Assembly (NCBI GenBank): GCA_038320345.1
Contig: JBBQED010000009.1
Coordinates: forward strand, 62,001 to 126,000
Source: JBBQED01 sp038320345
GTDB lineage: Bacteria; Bacteroidota; Bacteroidia; AKYH767-A; OLB10
DNA: 64,000 nt
Direction of reading: 5' to 3'
Below, piece after piece: positions 45,701 through 54,245 of the stretch (position 1 is the stretch's first letter; each line of letters begins with the position of its first letter). The position numbers were made by a program, and so were the translations under genes. The notes below the pieces were generated by a model. The model saw only the letters and a program-made list of their open reading frames with translations. It was not told where the DNA came from and did no database searches.

Positions 45701-47769
45701 AATCCGGTGACGAGCTATCTATAAATTCCATACATGACAAATTTAAAGATGATTTTAAAATAGTATTTTCTAATTTTTCCATTGAAAATATAACTGACAT
45801 CGTTCAAAAAGATACCAGTCTAGTGAGTGGCATAATCGATGGCGAGATCTTATTGAAACAAACTGTGCAAAATTTTGGGATAATTGCAAATCTTAATATA
45901 AAAGATCTAGAAGTCAGGAAGAATGCAATAGGCAATATAGCAGTAAAAGCAAGTAATCCCCAAGCAGGAAAATTTGATTTTAATTTAAATATCTCAGGAT
46001 TGAAAAATGATATCCAGATGAATGGATATTACAATCCTTCAGATTCCTTGAATGGAATGCATGTTAAAGCCGACATTAATGCCCTTACCATGGAATCGAT
46101 TCAGGCATTCGCCAATCAACAGATTTCAAACTCATCAGGTTTATTAACAGGTAAAATAACTGTTGATGGTTCAAGTGCAGATCCCAAAATTAATGGATCA
46201 GTTACTTTAAAAGATGCTTATACAAATCCAGCTTTACTGAATATGCGTTTTCATTTTAAAGATGAAACCATAAACTTAAAAAACAATAGTGTCTACTTGA
46301 ATAATTTTACCATAGAAGATCCTAATGGCAATACTGCAAGTATAAATGGATCTGTTCAAATAACTAAAAATTCACCATTCGTATTAGACCTTGGATTAGA
46401 TTCGCGAGATTTTACTTTATTTAATACTACAGAAAAAGACAATAAAGTATATTATGGTAAAATGATAATTGATAGTAGAGTTCAGGTGAAAGGAACTTCA
46501 GATCTTCCCATAATCACATCACGAATACAACTAAAAGAAGGTTCGAATTTTACTTTTGCGGTGCCGGAAAAAAAAATAAATTCAGATAAAGGCGAAGGTG
46601 TTGTAGAATTTGATTCTCTTAAATTCCATCCCATACTTATTAGAGATGAAACAGCTACAGTCAAATCATCTGCCTATAAAGGACTTGATATTTCCTCAAC
46701 GATTGAAGTCAACGAAAAAGCTGTATTAAGGTTAATGGTGGATCCCGAGACAAAAGATTCACTTGTAGTTCAAGGATCTGCTTCACTAGGCTTTACTCTA
46801 GACCCTAGCGGAAAGATAAGCTTAACAGGCTCCTACAATCTATCGGAAGGTAGTTATCTTGTTTCACTAAAATCACTTATTAAAAGAAAATTTGCAATTG
46901 AAAAAGGAAGTACAATTGTATGGAATGGAGATCCCTTAGATGCAGATGTAAATATCAATGCTATCTATTCCATTAGAACATCCCCTATTGATCTAATCGG
47001 CAACGAAATTGCGGGACTCAGTGAAACAGATAGAAATACGTATCGGCAGAGACTTCCATTTCTCGTTTACCTCAAATTAAAAGGACCTTTACTTAAACCA
47101 GATATTAGTTTCGAGATACAACTTCCTCCCGACCAAAAAGGTGCAATGGGTGGTGTGGTAAATGCAAAATTAATTCAGTTAAACGAAGATCCATCTGCAC
47201 TAAACAAGCAAGTATTTGCATTACTCGTTTTAAGAAGATTCATACAGGAGAATCCATTGGAATCTGCAAATCAGGGGTCTGCTGCTTCCAATCTCGCGAG
47301 ATCGAGTGTCAGTAGTTTTCTTACCGCTCAACTCAATCAATATGGATCAAATATAGTACCTGGTGTAGAATTAAACTTTGATGTTCAATCTTATGATGAT
47401 TATAGCAGTGGACAGGCAGAAGGACGTACACAGCTAGGTCTTGGAGTCCAAAAACAATTATTGAACGACCGTTTAAGCGTCCAAGTTGGAGGAACTGTAG
47501 ATGTAGAAGGACAACGTGCACAAGAGAATTCAGCAAGTAATATAACCGGTGATGTAACAGTTGAATACAAATTAACTGAAGATGGAAGATATCGCTTAAA
47601 AGGATTCCGTCACAATCAATATGAAGGAGCTTTAGAAGGTCAATTAGTGGAAACGGGTGTTGGCTTATTGTACAGCAAAGATTTTAACGAATGGAAAGAA
47701 TTATTCAAATCAAATCGTAAGGAAAGCAAAGATCTGAACGAAAATGAAAATAGCGATGAAAAGAACTAA
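42796..47769 (+). CDS. tamB: translocation and assembly module subunit TamB
   Basis: A 1657-residue protein with an N-terminal membrane anchor (ILKYIFRILVGVFLLFVFLIIIIQINF) and a very long beta-helical periplasmic body of repeated short beta segments. The conserved TamB/DUF490 C-terminal domain (from about 1290: GSASLGFTLDPSGKISLTGSYNLSEGSYLVSL ... DADVNINAIYSIRTSP ... QLNQYGSNIVPGVELNFDVQSYD) is present. It bridges inner and outer membranes, helping outer-membrane protein assembly and/or lipid flow. The next gene starts inside its 3' end, so TamB and its barrel partner are coupled. Confidence 0.95.
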   Translation: MRIVRIILKYIFRILVGVFLLFVFLIIIIQINFVQNFLADKAIVFLSKKTNSVIRLNKIGVKFPNKIFLSEIYLEDQHHDTLLYAGELKLSPDFFEIIKGNISINSIILDDAVVNLSRLQSDSTYNYNFLVESFSKPDKSPKVQPDSSKGLNLNLDKIQLHQVRFSLEDKYAGISCGLSVKELNLRINELDLKKFKFDIRSIDLNTFVGNLVISKSPKESNSVSKQPQIKVHTLTVSNSAFAYKNTPDQSDLLASINKFNLQDALYSPENYEISIKSLALSNSVYRSNSIADTSLKTLPVNKKSNSENPWKIKADKIDLSKNEISINKTNLPNRNSTFDNNHLNYKGVSLLLHNLQFSSSLTAFKLDKLSLESEGNFVVKKIASTFKMTRTSIQLDETQIETSHSKIDLSALLKFTSLTTLSDSIQNLQVNAEFNPTLINTSDILYFSPQLAKQNYFRGSGKEISLSGRFTGKVGDLKGEKISIKTAQQTELFSDFIISGLPDIKHANFILPNLFIKSGRNDLISILGNNILPPSLNLPLHFSIKADFRGRLKDFTGNINMVSDQGNLKAFAFLDEQENFHCKISSEEFNLGKLLKNEKMLGPATLKADIEGKGLDVNKIEARVIINAESIELNQYNYHLLSIDGKVLGRQFDGKINLNDTNAVFDFQGLVNLDKGNEIYNFTLDLKGADLKKLHFSDEDLRISLTAISDLKGNTIDNINGTAGITKIIIAHNGKKYVLDSILVASINKEGKSEMNLKSAIVGIKYNGTFSPGSISKEIKKHINRYFPLGTDTQTVISKPQKFNFEIELHNNALISEVFLPKLNEFETVLIAGDFDSEQNKLSLNVSIPHVKYDGIEVKDLKLDINSDEKDLNYKLFIPELLNPSMQIKNLDLNGKLTDQKASINISSIEEDQKTLEIHSEVLPESDYYKFHILPTDFFLGNKSWTLPEDNFIAFGKPGIWIHNISLKQSGDELSINSIHDKFKDDFKIVFSNFSIENITDIVQKDTSLVSGIIDGEILLKQTVQNFGIIANLNIKDLEVRKNAIGNIAVKASNPQAGKFDFNLNISGLKNDIQMNGYYNPSDSLNGMHVKADINALTMESIQAFANQQISNSSGLLTGKITVDGSSADPKINGSVTLKDAYTNPALLNMRFHFKDETINLKNNSVYLNNFTIEDPNGNTASINGSVQITKNSPFVLDLGLDSRDFTLFNTTEKDNKVYYGKMIIDSRVQVKGTSDLPIITSRIQLKEGSNFTFAVPEKKINSDKGEGVVEFDSLKFHPILIRDETATVKSSAYKGLDISSTIEVNEKAVLRLMVDPETKDSLVVQGSASLGFTLDPSGKISLTGSYNLSEGSYLVSLKSLIKRKFAIEKGSTIVWNGDPLDADVNINAIYSIRTSPIDLIGNEIAGLSETDRNTYRQRLPFLVYLKLKGPLLKPDISFEIQLPPDQKGAMGGVVNAKLIQLNEDPSALNKQVFALLVLRRFIQENPLESANQGSAASNLARSSVSSFLTAQLNQYGSNIVPGVELNFDVQSYDDYSSGQAEGRTQLGLGVQKQLLNDRLSVQVGGTVDVEGQRAQENSASNITGDVTVEYKLTEDGRYRLKGFRHNQYEGALEGQLVETGVGLLYSKDFNEWKELFKSNRKESKDLNENENSDEKN

Positions 47770-50062
47770 CGGACTTTTACTCGTTTTTTCACTATTTATT
47801 CTGGTGATCTCTTCCTGTACAGGACTCAAATATATTCCTGACGGCGAAAAACTCTATACAGGTGCGAAAATAAAATTGGAATCATCAGAAAAAATTAAAA
47901 GAAAAAAAACTATAAAAAAAGCAGCGGAAGCTGCCGTTAGACCTCAACCCAATAAAACTTTCCTTGGCCAAAGACCGAAATTATGGCTGTATTTTGTTGC
48001 TGGAGATACTACTGGTAAAAAGGGTTTTAGTAAGTGGCTAAAGAAAAAAGGTGAACCTCCTGTTTACTACAGTAGTGTTGATCCGTCAAAAGTCACAGAA
48101 TTTATTGATGCTAAATTGTTCAACATTGGAATATTCAAAAATAAAACAGCATACTATACCAAAGAAAAAAAGAAAACCGCAAGCACAGTATATGAATGTT
48201 TTATCCATAGTCCATATAAAATAAGCGAAGTCACACTCTTTGATGATGAAGGTATCAAAAATATCATCGAAACCGGTAAAAATAAAACCCTATTAAAAAA
48301 GGGAAATGATTACAATCTCGAGGTTTTGAAAAAAGAACGGGAAAGGATTGATGCAGCTTTAAAAGACAATGGTTACTTCTATTTTCACCCAGATTATTTA
48401 CTTTTTAAGGTAGATACTGATGAAATCACTAAAACAATCAAACTGAAGTTAAATGTTAAACCAGAAACGCCTTTTAAAGCGCTGATCACCTATCGAATAA
48501 ATCAAGTTTATATAAATCCCAATTATTCTCTGAAAAGAGCAAATGAAGAAATTATTGGTGATACGTTAATTGCTGATAGTCTAATCTACCTACGAAGCGA
48601 ATTAAATATACGTCCTTCTGTAATTCGTAGAGCCATATTTTTTAGAAAAGAAGAAATCTATTCCAGGAAAAAACACAATATCACCTTAAATAGGCTCATG
48701 AGCTTAGGATCTTTTAAGTTTGTAAATATCAAATTTACTGAGCATGATCCATCACATCCTGGTTACCTTGATGCAATGGTTTTATTAACTCCAACGAAAA
48801 AGAGAACTTTCAACACTGAATTAAATTTAGTTTCGAAATCAAATAATTTTATAGGTCCGCAACTCAATCTCAATTATAAAAATAGGAATACTTTTAATGG
48901 TGCTGAACTCCTCAATGTGACTTTAGGAAGTTCATTTGAGACACAGTTCAGTGGTAAATACAAGAATTTATACTCCTATGAGATTAATCCTCAAATAGAA
49001 TTGTATGTTCCGAAGTTTATCACCCCTTTCCCCATAAAAAATTCCAATAGCTTTTATATTCCGAAAACAAAATTTGCATTGAGCTATAGCTTCTTGAAAA
49101 GGATTCAATACTTTAACCAAACTTCTACACAACTTTCGTACGGTTTTAAGTGGAAAGAAAACGTAAAGAAGGACCATGAGTTGAATCCAATCAATCTTAG
49201 TTACACGACGATATCCAAAAAAACATCAGAATTTGACTCATTACTAAATATCAATCCATTTCTTAAAAAAAGTTATGAAGAACAATTTATAGTTGGAAGT
49301 ACTTATTCATTTACATTTAATGAACAGTTGCTACCTGATCAAAAAAATCAATTTTACTTTAATGTATCTACAGAAATAGCCGGAAATTCCCTTTCCTTAT
49401 TAAACAGAATAATAAGCAACGATAAAGTTAATTCGAATGAACCCAATCAATTTTTAGGAGTAGTATATTCTCAGTTTGCTAAAATCAGCATTGATACAAG
49501 GAATTATATTAATTTCAGAAAAAAGAATAAAATCGCCCTTCGACTTTATGCAGGCCTAGGAAAAGCTTATGGAAATTCGGATATCCTTCCATATTCTAAA
49601 CAATTTTTCAGCGGAGGACCCAATAGTATCCGTGCATTTGTCATTAATTCATTAGGTCCCGGAACCTATCATCTAGAACCAGAGGTAGGAAATGCATTTT
49701 TGGAACAAGGTGGAGATATTAAACTAGAAGGAAATGCAGAATATCGATGTAATCTGATCAGTGTTCTTAAAGGTGCCATCTTTATCGAAGCAGGAAATAC
49801 TTGGCTACTTAAAAATAACCCTCAAATTCTCTCCGCTCCTTTCAGTATTTCGAGATTCTACAAAGAATTAGCTGTAGGAACTGGATTAGGATTGCGACTT
49901 GATGTTTCATTCTTTGTACTACGATTTGACCTAGGAATCCCTTTAAGGAAACCTTGGTTAGACGAAGGCAAGCGATGGGTAATCAATGATATTGCTATAG
50001 GTAGTTCTAGCTGGCGTAGTGACAACTTAATTTTAAATATAGCTATCGGGTACCCATTTTAG
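47756..50062 (+). CDS. tamL: TamA-like outer-membrane barrel lipoprotein (TamL type)
   Basis: 768 residues from the ATG at 47756 (an in-frame ATG at 47744 adds four residues). The signal ends in lipobox VISSC (Cys21), followed by POTRA-like segments (KISEVTLFDDEGIKNII, FKALITYRINQVYINPNYSL) and a C-terminal BamA/TamA-type 16-strand barrel with the conserved PYSKQFFSGGPNSIRAFVINSLGPGTY region and terminal aromatic strand (NLILNIAIGYPF). A lipidated Omp85 protein paired with TamB is the TamL arrangement known in Bacteroidota. Overlaps tamB by 14 bases. Confidence 0.92.
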   Translation: MKRTNGLLLVFSLFILVISSCTGLKYIPDGEKLYTGAKIKLESSEKIKRKKTIKKAAEAAVRPQPNKTFLGQRPKLWLYFVAGDTTGKKGFSKWLKKKGEPPVYYSSVDPSKVTEFIDAKLFNIGIFKNKTAYYTKEKKKTASTVYECFIHSPYKISEVTLFDDEGIKNIIETGKNKTLLKKGNDYNLEVLKKERERIDAALKDNGYFYFHPDYLLFKVDTDEITKTIKLKLNVKPETPFKALITYRINQVYINPNYSLKRANEEIIGDTLIADSLIYLRSELNIRPSVIRRAIFFRKEEIYSRKKHNITLNRLMSLGSFKFVNIKFTEHDPSHPGYLDAMVLLTPTKKRTFNTELNLVSKSNNFIGPQLNLNYKNRNTFNGAELLNVTLGSSFETQFSGKYKNLYSYEINPQIELYVPKFITPFPIKNSNSFYIPKTKFALSYSFLKRIQYFNQTSTQLSYGFKWKENVKKDHELNPINLSYTTISKKTSEFDSLLNINPFLKKSYEEQFIVGSTYSFTFNEQLLPDQKNQFYFNVSTEIAGNSLSLLNRIISNDKVNSNEPNQFLGVVYSQFAKISIDTRNYINFRKKNKIALRLYAGLGKAYGNSDILPYSKQFFSGGPNSIRAFVINSLGPGTYHLEPEVGNAFLEQGGDIKLEGNAEYRCNLISVLKGAIFIEAGNTWLLKNNPQILSAPFSISRFYKELAVGTGLGLRLDVSFFVLRFDLGIPLRKPWLDEGKRWVINDIAIGSSSWRSDNLILNIAIGYPF

Positions 50063-50063
50063 G

Positions 50064-50080
50064 TTGGCACAAACTTTTAC
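50064..50080 (+). promoter_or_regulatory. TTGGCAC promoter-like element before DUF4142 gene
   Basis: TTGGCACAAACTTTTAC, starting one base after the tamL stop codon and 47 bases before the DUF4142 start. Good -24 match to sigma-54; TT but no GC at -12. Confidence 0.55.
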
Positions 50081-50111
50081 TTACTTCTAGAAACCAATCA
50101 AATAAAAGGTC

Positions 50112-50702
50112 ATGAAAACTATTAAAAACGCTAAGCAACTTATTGCAAAATGCATGTATGCATGTTCACTATCTGTACTTATGATTTCTTGTTCAAATAA
50201 TCCAAAGACAGAAGATTCGAAGGATGTTGCTAAAGAACATAATGAGGCTAAATTCGATAATAAAGCTGAGGATGATGCTAAATTTCTGGTAAATGCTGCT
50301 GAAATTAACCTCATGGAAATTCAATTGGGTGAATTAGCTACTACCAAAGGTATGAATGCGGAAACAAAGGAACTTGGCAAAATGATGGTTAGTGAGCATA
50401 CAAAAAATTTCGAGGATCTTAAAGCACTTGCAGCTTTAAAAATGATGACCATTCCAATGGCTGTTACCGAAAAAGGTCAAGATGCTTATAACAAACTTCA
50501 AAAGAAAAGCGGAAATGACTTTGATAAAGAATTTTGTGATATGATGGTGGATGGACATAAAGATGCCATTGATCTATTTGAAAAAGCAGAAAAAAATGTT
50601 GCTGATGCTGAAATAAAATCATATGTTAGTGCTACACTCCCTGCTCTCAGATCACATTTGGATAATTGTATGAAAAACCAAGATCTAATGAAAAAAATGT
50701 AA
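50112..50702 (+). CDS. DUF4142 lipoprotein
   Basis: A 196-residue protein with a lipoprotein signal (lipobox LMISC, Cys27) and a helical DUF4142 domain (EDDAKFLVNAAEINLMEIQLGELATTKGMNAETKELGKMMVSEHTKN; LPALRSHLDNCMKN). DUF4142 proteins are ferritin-like helical bundles often induced by stress; the biochemical role is unknown. Follows tamL and has its own TTGGCAC element and terminator. Confidence 0.9.
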   Translation: MKTIKNAKQLIAKCMYACSLSVLMISCSNNPKTEDSKDVAKEHNEAKFDNKAEDDAKFLVNAAEINLMEIQLGELATTKGMNAETKELGKMMVSEHTKNFEDLKALAALKMMTIPMAVTEKGQDAYNKLQKKSGNDFDKEFCDMMVDGHKDAIDLFEKAEKNVADAEIKSYVSATLPALRSHLDNCMKNQDLMKKM

Positions 50703-50731
50703 TCTGAAAGTATCAAATATACAATACTCTT

Positions 50732-50770
50732 AAAAGCCAGGATGATCCTAAGAAATCATTCTGGCTTTTG
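50732..50770 (+). terminator. terminator after DUF4142 gene
   Basis: A 15-bp stem (one G-T pair) from 50732-50746 with 50755-50769, loop CCTAAGAA, ending in TTTT. Confidence 0.75.
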
Positions 50771-50849
50771 CTTTAATAAGTAATTCAAGTAAAGATTATA
50801 TATATTCCATCTATCAATAATTCCTGCTGAATCATCCTTCTGTAAGTCG

Positions 50850-50861
50850 TAAATTACCCCC
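50850..50861 (+). promoter_or_regulatory. TAAATTACCCCC half-site upstream of DUF2383
   Basis: Matches the right half (TAAATT-CCCC) of the palindromes at 31037, 36651 and 42504, 75 bases before the TGGCAT element of the DUF2383 gene. Confidence 0.3.
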
Positions 50862-50935
50862 TTTACTTAGTGGAACCAACGAATTTGAAGTAAGTAAAAT
50901 TGATGATAGAATAATTTTTCCTATTCCCATAAGAA

Positions 50936-50952
50936 ATGGCATACTATTTTAA
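50936..50952 (+). promoter_or_regulatory. TGGCAT promoter-like element before DUF2383 gene
   Basis: ATGGCATACTATTTTAA, with its T 47 bases before the ATG at 50984. The core TGGCATA-TATTTTA is shared with the element before the DUF892 gene. The ATG in it is not used as a start. Confidence 0.5.
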
Positions 50953-50983
50953 GAAGAATTATGAAACTACAAAAAACAAAACC

Positions 50984-51445
50984 ATGGAAACCCTAAATGA
51001 AAAAAGCATCAAAGTCTTGAATGATCTTATTGAAATTAATAACGATCGCATTGAAGGATATGAACGCGCAATCAAAGAAACTGAAGATCATGAGCTAGAA
51101 ACAATTTTTACTTCCAATGCGGCTGTAAGTCGTCAGTTCCGATCCGAACTTATCAGCCAAGTAATTCAAAATGGAGGCACGCCAACAGAGGGCACTACTT
51201 TATCAGGTAAGGTATATCGAGGATGGATGGATATCAAATCAACCGTAACAGGAAATGACAATCATGCAATTCTTAGCTCTTGTGAATATGGAGAAGATGC
51301 GGCGTTGGATGTTTATGAAGAAGCACTCCAATCTGATGATTTAACAACAAAGGCAAGAGAAATAGTACTGCAGCAGCAAAGCGGAATAGAGAAAGCACAT
51401 AATCATATACGTGCGCTTAGAGATTCAGCAAAAGTCAACAAATAG
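50984..51445 (+). CDS. DUF2383 (PA2169-type) four-helix-bundle protein
   Basis: About 153 residues from the ATG at 50984 (METLNEKSIKVLNDLIEINNDRIEGYERAIKE). The long amphipathic helices, LISQVIQNGGTPTEGTTLSGKVYRGWMDIKS and SCEYGEDAALDVYEEAL motifs match the PA2169/DUF2383 family, ferritin-like helical proteins tied to stress. An in-frame ATG at 50936 would precede it but falls on the promoter-like element. Confidence 0.88.
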   Translation: METLNEKSIKVLNDLIEINNDRIEGYERAIKETEDHELETIFTSNAAVSRQFRSELISQVIQNGGTPTEGTTLSGKVYRGWMDIKSTVTGNDNHAILSSCEYGEDAALDVYEEALQSDDLTTKAREIVLQQQSGIEKAHNHIRALRDSAKVNK

Positions 51446-51481
51446 TAAAAGTTCTATTCTTCTTTTTAAGAATACGGCATC

Positions 51482-51518
51482 AATGTAGGGGAAAATTATT
51501 TACTCCTACATTTTTTTT
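51482..51518 (+). terminator. terminator after DUF2383 gene
   Basis: Stem AATGTAGG/CCTACATT (51482-51489 with 51505-51512), extended by a G-T and a G-C pair, with eight T immediately after. Confidence 0.8.
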
Positions 51519-51789
51519 AAGGTAACGCCACCGAGGTTCCAAAGTCAACAGAACTGATCTAACTTCAGTTTGAAAAAAGGACAGTATTGAGAGATATATC
51601 AATACTGCTTAATTGCTTTAGAAAATCTCACATAAGACTTGAGCCTCAAATCTAACCTTAATCAATCCCTAATCAAATCATGATTTACAGGAAAAACATA
51701 AAGGGCACTCTTACACTTTAAAATTTCTTTATGAATATATTTACCTAATTACAAAAAAAACTTCTTGCAGTTAATAATTCCTTTGCTTT
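51519..51789. other. intergenic region after DUF2383 terminator
   Basis: No gene is supported. A nine-base-pair hairpin CAGTATTGA/TCAATACTG (51582-51590 with 51599-51607) is visible and could terminate transcription or belong to a small RNA; nothing else stands out. Confidence 0.4.
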
Positions 51790-52194
51790 TTACTTTAATC
51801 CATATATTTCTACACGGGAGTTTCCATACTCTAAATTATCCCCTGCTTTATAAATGAATAATATTCTTTTGATTTCATGTGATTCACTAAGATTAATCTG
51901 CCTCGTTTCTTCACCAGACTTTAAATCTTGTCTAACCTTAAGCATTTCCTTTTCTCCATTTTCAAAATAGACCTCAAGATCATATACATTCAAGGGAGCA
52001 TCAGTGACCTTTAGTTTAATAGCTTTATAGCGATCTGTGCCCAAAACAGCTATTACGTCTTTATCGACTTGATGAGAGGCCGTTAATCCACCTATTTTAT
52101 GCCAACCACTTTTATCAGTCTTTATTACTGCAGACTTCTGTGCTTGAGCATTCAACCCGGTCATCACTAGCAAGACTAAAAGTATCTTTTTCAT
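51790..52194 (-). CDS. secreted beta-rich protein, possibly DUF2541-like
   Basis: A 134-residue exported protein: Sec signal MKKILLVLLVMTGLNAQA, then a beta-sandwich-like sequence (WHKIGGLTASHQVDKDVIAVLGTDRYKAIKLKVTDAPLNVYDLEVYFENGE ... RQINLSESHEIKRILFIYKAG). The pattern recalls DUF2541 proteins, but I am unsure. Function unknown. Directly before the start lies a perfect 16-bp palindrome, and an AAGGCAC element sits 48 bases upstream. Confidence 0.55.
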   Translation of the reverse strand: MKKILLVLLVMTGLNAQAQKSAVIKTDKSGWHKIGGLTASHQVDKDVIAVLGTDRYKAIKLKVTDAPLNVYDLEVYFENGEKEMLKVRQDLKSGEETRQINLSESHEIKRILFIYKAGDNLEYGNSRVEIYGLK

Positions 52195-52197
52195 ATT

Positions 52198-52232
52198 ATT
52201 TAGTAATTAAGATTTTATCTTAATTACTAAAT
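52198..52232. repeat. perfect 16-bp inverted repeat at the start of gene 52194
   Basis: Arms 52198-52213 and 52217-52232 are exact reverse complements around TTT; the inner arm is ATTTAGTAATTAAGAT. It begins four bases upstream of the ATG on the minus strand and overlaps the 3' end of the AAGGCAC element. It could be an operator or a start-codon-proximal RNA hairpin. Confidence 0.75.
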
Positions 52233-52243
52233 AAATGTGCCTT
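52227..52243 (-). promoter_or_regulatory. AAGGCAC promoter-like element before gene 52194
   Basis: On the minus strand AAGGCACATTTATTTAG, 48 bases before the start codon: GGCAC core and TTTA at the spacing seen in the DUF892, DUF2383 and DUF4142 elements. Confidence 0.35.
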
Positions 52244-52441
52244 AAATCTACAAATACTAAGTTTGAATAAACTAGACATCAGTTTACATACATCTAAAAA
52301 CCCTAACAAGCAAATGTTTTAAGAGTTACCAGCATTAGATGCTAAATCCGAATTTTACGGTTGGTATTAATGAGATGAAGGCCTCAACGATTTATTTGAA
52401 AGGGTGAACAATAGAAATTATCTATACAACCTGATCATGCT

Positions 52442-52891
52442 TCATTCTTTATTAGATTCTATTCGTATTAAATCATAATTCTTACCATCCGAAAATTCAT
52501 TAGAAGTACTATCCAGCAACCTTACTACCTGGTCTGAAATTAGTTTGAAATTTTCAGTTCTTTGAGAACTATCATCCTTCAAAGTTGATACAACATTAAC
52601 TCCCTGAATCATCCAAGTACCTTTATCATTTAAGTTAACGACTACTTTCCCACCTAAATAATACTGTTTAGATACCATAGAATTCATGTCTTTATTAAGA
52701 ACAAGTGTTATTAAGGCACTATCAAACTTTGCGTCACCGGAAACGCCTTTAAAAGTAGCCGGTAAATCTTTTAACACCTCTGATGTTATTCGTGTATTTT
52801 CTTGAGAATCCTGAATCTGTTCCTGTTTTTTAGCAGTTTGAGTACACCCACATAAAATAAGAGCAAACAAGCCCGTTAAAAAATAGTTCAT
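52442..52891 (-). CDS. lipoprotein of unknown function
   Basis: A 149-residue protein with lipobox LCGC (Cys16). The body (LPATFKGVSGDAKFDSALITLVLNKD ... YYLGGKVVVNLNDKGTWMIQG) is beta-rich and resembles NlpE-type small barrels, but the CxxC of classical NlpE is absent, so that assignment is weak. It follows a second lipoprotein gene by 29 bases and is probably co-transcribed with it. Confidence 0.55.
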   Translation of the reverse strand: MNYFLTGLFALILCGCTQTAKKQEQIQDSQENTRITSEVLKDLPATFKGVSGDAKFDSALITLVLNKDMNSMVSKQYYLGGKVVVNLNDKGTWMIQGVNVVSTLKDDSSQRTENFKLISDQVVRLLDSTSNEFSDGKNYDLIRIESNKE

Positions 52892-52920
52892 AATTTAGAA
52901 TTACTATTTGAAGTTAGAAA

Positions 52921-53430
52921 TTACTCTTTTACTGCATACTGAAATTCAATATTTGTATTTCCGTTAACCACTGTAAATTTCCCATTACTACCACTACTTA
53001 GCGGATTGAAAGTGCCACTTGAAATAAGTTCATCTCCTGATAAAAGATCAAAATCTAATATTTCGTACTTCCATTCTTCCTTCGTAAAATAATCAGGGGC
53101 ATCAGTGATTGTAAAGGTTACCGTATTGGAAAAATCATTTTCTATTGCAGTAGTATAAATCCAGTTATTCGCTGTTGATTTTGTAAATCTCATATAAACA
53201 TCAGGATTACCATCAATATCCCAGGTTCCACCAGAAGGATTGAACTCGGGAATTGAGTTAATTTTTACAGCTGATGGGTATCTATAAACGCAAGAGCTAT
53301 TACTCTTATCCGCTTTACTATCGTAATTGTCGGCATTGGAATCCGTACAACCTTCTTTTTTACATCCTGCACCAATTAAAATGGTTAGTATAATTAAACC
53401 AAGTATGGATTTATTTTTGATCGTTTTCAT
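52921..53430 (-). CDS. lipoprotein with Cys-Asp-Asn N-terminal motif
   Basis: A 169-residue lipoprotein (lipobox IGAGC, Cys23). Just after the anchor it has GCTDSNADNYDSKADKSNSSCVY, a short Cys-bracketed, Asp/Asn-rich motif common at the N-termini of Bacteroidota surface lipoproteins and possibly calcium-binding. The remainder is beta-rich. No enzymatic motif. Upstream gene of a lipoprotein pair. Confidence 0.65.
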   Translation of the reverse strand: MKTIKNKSILGLIILTILIGAGCKKEGCTDSNADNYDSKADKSNSSCVYRYPSAVKINSIPEFNPSGGTWDIDGNPDVYMRFTKSTANNWIYTTAIENDFSNTVTFTITDAPDYFTKEEWKYEILDFDLLSGDELISSGTFNPLSSGSNGKFTVVNGNTNIEFQYAVKE

Positions 53431-53541
53431 AATCTTTAAATTTGAATTAAATTTCTACTGTATTAATGCAATTTTTATTCCACGCTAGAAATTGCCTATT
53501 TTTCTAAAATATGAGTTCAAAATTCCCCAATTTAAAGGCAA

Positions 53542-53661
53542 TCATCTGCAATGTCCTAATAACATATAGATAATTGCAAAAAGTATAATGGTAGATAAGC
53601 ACCCACCTCCTAATTTATAGGAACTATATCCTGCGATAAGAGTTCTGAAAAAATTGTTCAT
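53542..53661 (-). CDS. 39-residue small membrane protein
   Basis: ATG at 53661, TGA at 53544-53542: MNNFFRTLIAGYSSYKLGGG then CLSTIILFAIIYMLLGHCR. One amphipathic N-terminal segment, a Gly-Gly-Gly-Cys turn and one membrane helix. I recall similar KLGGGCxxTI mini-proteins in Bacteroidota but cannot name a family. It sits between the lipoprotein pair and the PPOX gene (32 bases after the latter's stop on the same strand), so it may be the distal gene of the catalase operon. Confidence 0.55.
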   Translation of the reverse strand: MNNFFRTLIAGYSSYKLGGGCLSTIILFAIIYMLLGHCR

Positions 53662-53692
53662 TCTGTATTTATTTATAAACTAGTTACAAAAA

Positions 53693-54214
53693 CTAAACTA
53701 TTAGCTTTCCTTCTACTCCATCGTCCGGTGCACTTCCTGTTACTATAGATCCCAACATTTGAATCATTGAAATCATTTTATTGTTTTTGGTATCCCAATA
53801 GTATGATGATTCAGGCGTAACTTTAATTAAAGAAACATCTTCATCATCTTTGCCATCTTTAAACCAAGCTTTAGCAAAGGGAGTCCACATTTCATAAATT
53901 TTTTCTCGATCGGTAAGAATGGATGCCCTGCCAAGAACAGTTAGAAACTCGTAATCTGCAGGGTTAGAGTAAAATAATTGTACTGTGTAATCCTCTGCTA
54001 TTTCTTTATTCTTTTCACTTTTTAAGGAGCTCAGAAACCAGATGTTACCTTGTTCATCTACTTTTTGCGTACTCATTGGTCGAGTGGTAATTGGCTGTTG
54101 ACCTAATTGTGTACAAAAGAAACAAATTGACTCATTTTTGACAAGTTCCTTCAATTTATCTATTGCATCTTGGGCCGTTAAATTTTGATTATTTTGTTGA
54201 GGGGCTTTTTCCAT
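53693..54214 (-). CDS. pyridoxamine 5'-phosphate oxidase-family general stress protein
   Basis: A 173-residue split-barrel flavin-binding protein (general stress protein 26 type). Motifs: CFFCTQLGQQPITTRPMSTQKVDEQGNIWFLSS, VQLFYSNPADYEFLTVLGRASIL, YEMWTPFAKAWFKDGKDDEDV. Likely binds FMN or F420-like cofactors; the reaction is unknown. Starts 31 bases after the katE stop on the same strand and so is probably co-transcribed with catalase. Confidence 0.9.
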   Translation of the reverse strand: MEKAPQQNNQNLTAQDAIDKLKELVKNESICFFCTQLGQQPITTRPMSTQKVDEQGNIWFLSSLKSEKNKEIAEDYTVQLFYSNPADYEFLTVLGRASILTDREKIYEMWTPFAKAWFKDGKDDEDVSLIKVTPESSYYWDTKNNKMISMIQMLGSIVTGSAPDDGVEGKLIV

Positions 54215-54245
54215 TTTATAATAGTTTTCTATTTGTATGAATTAA

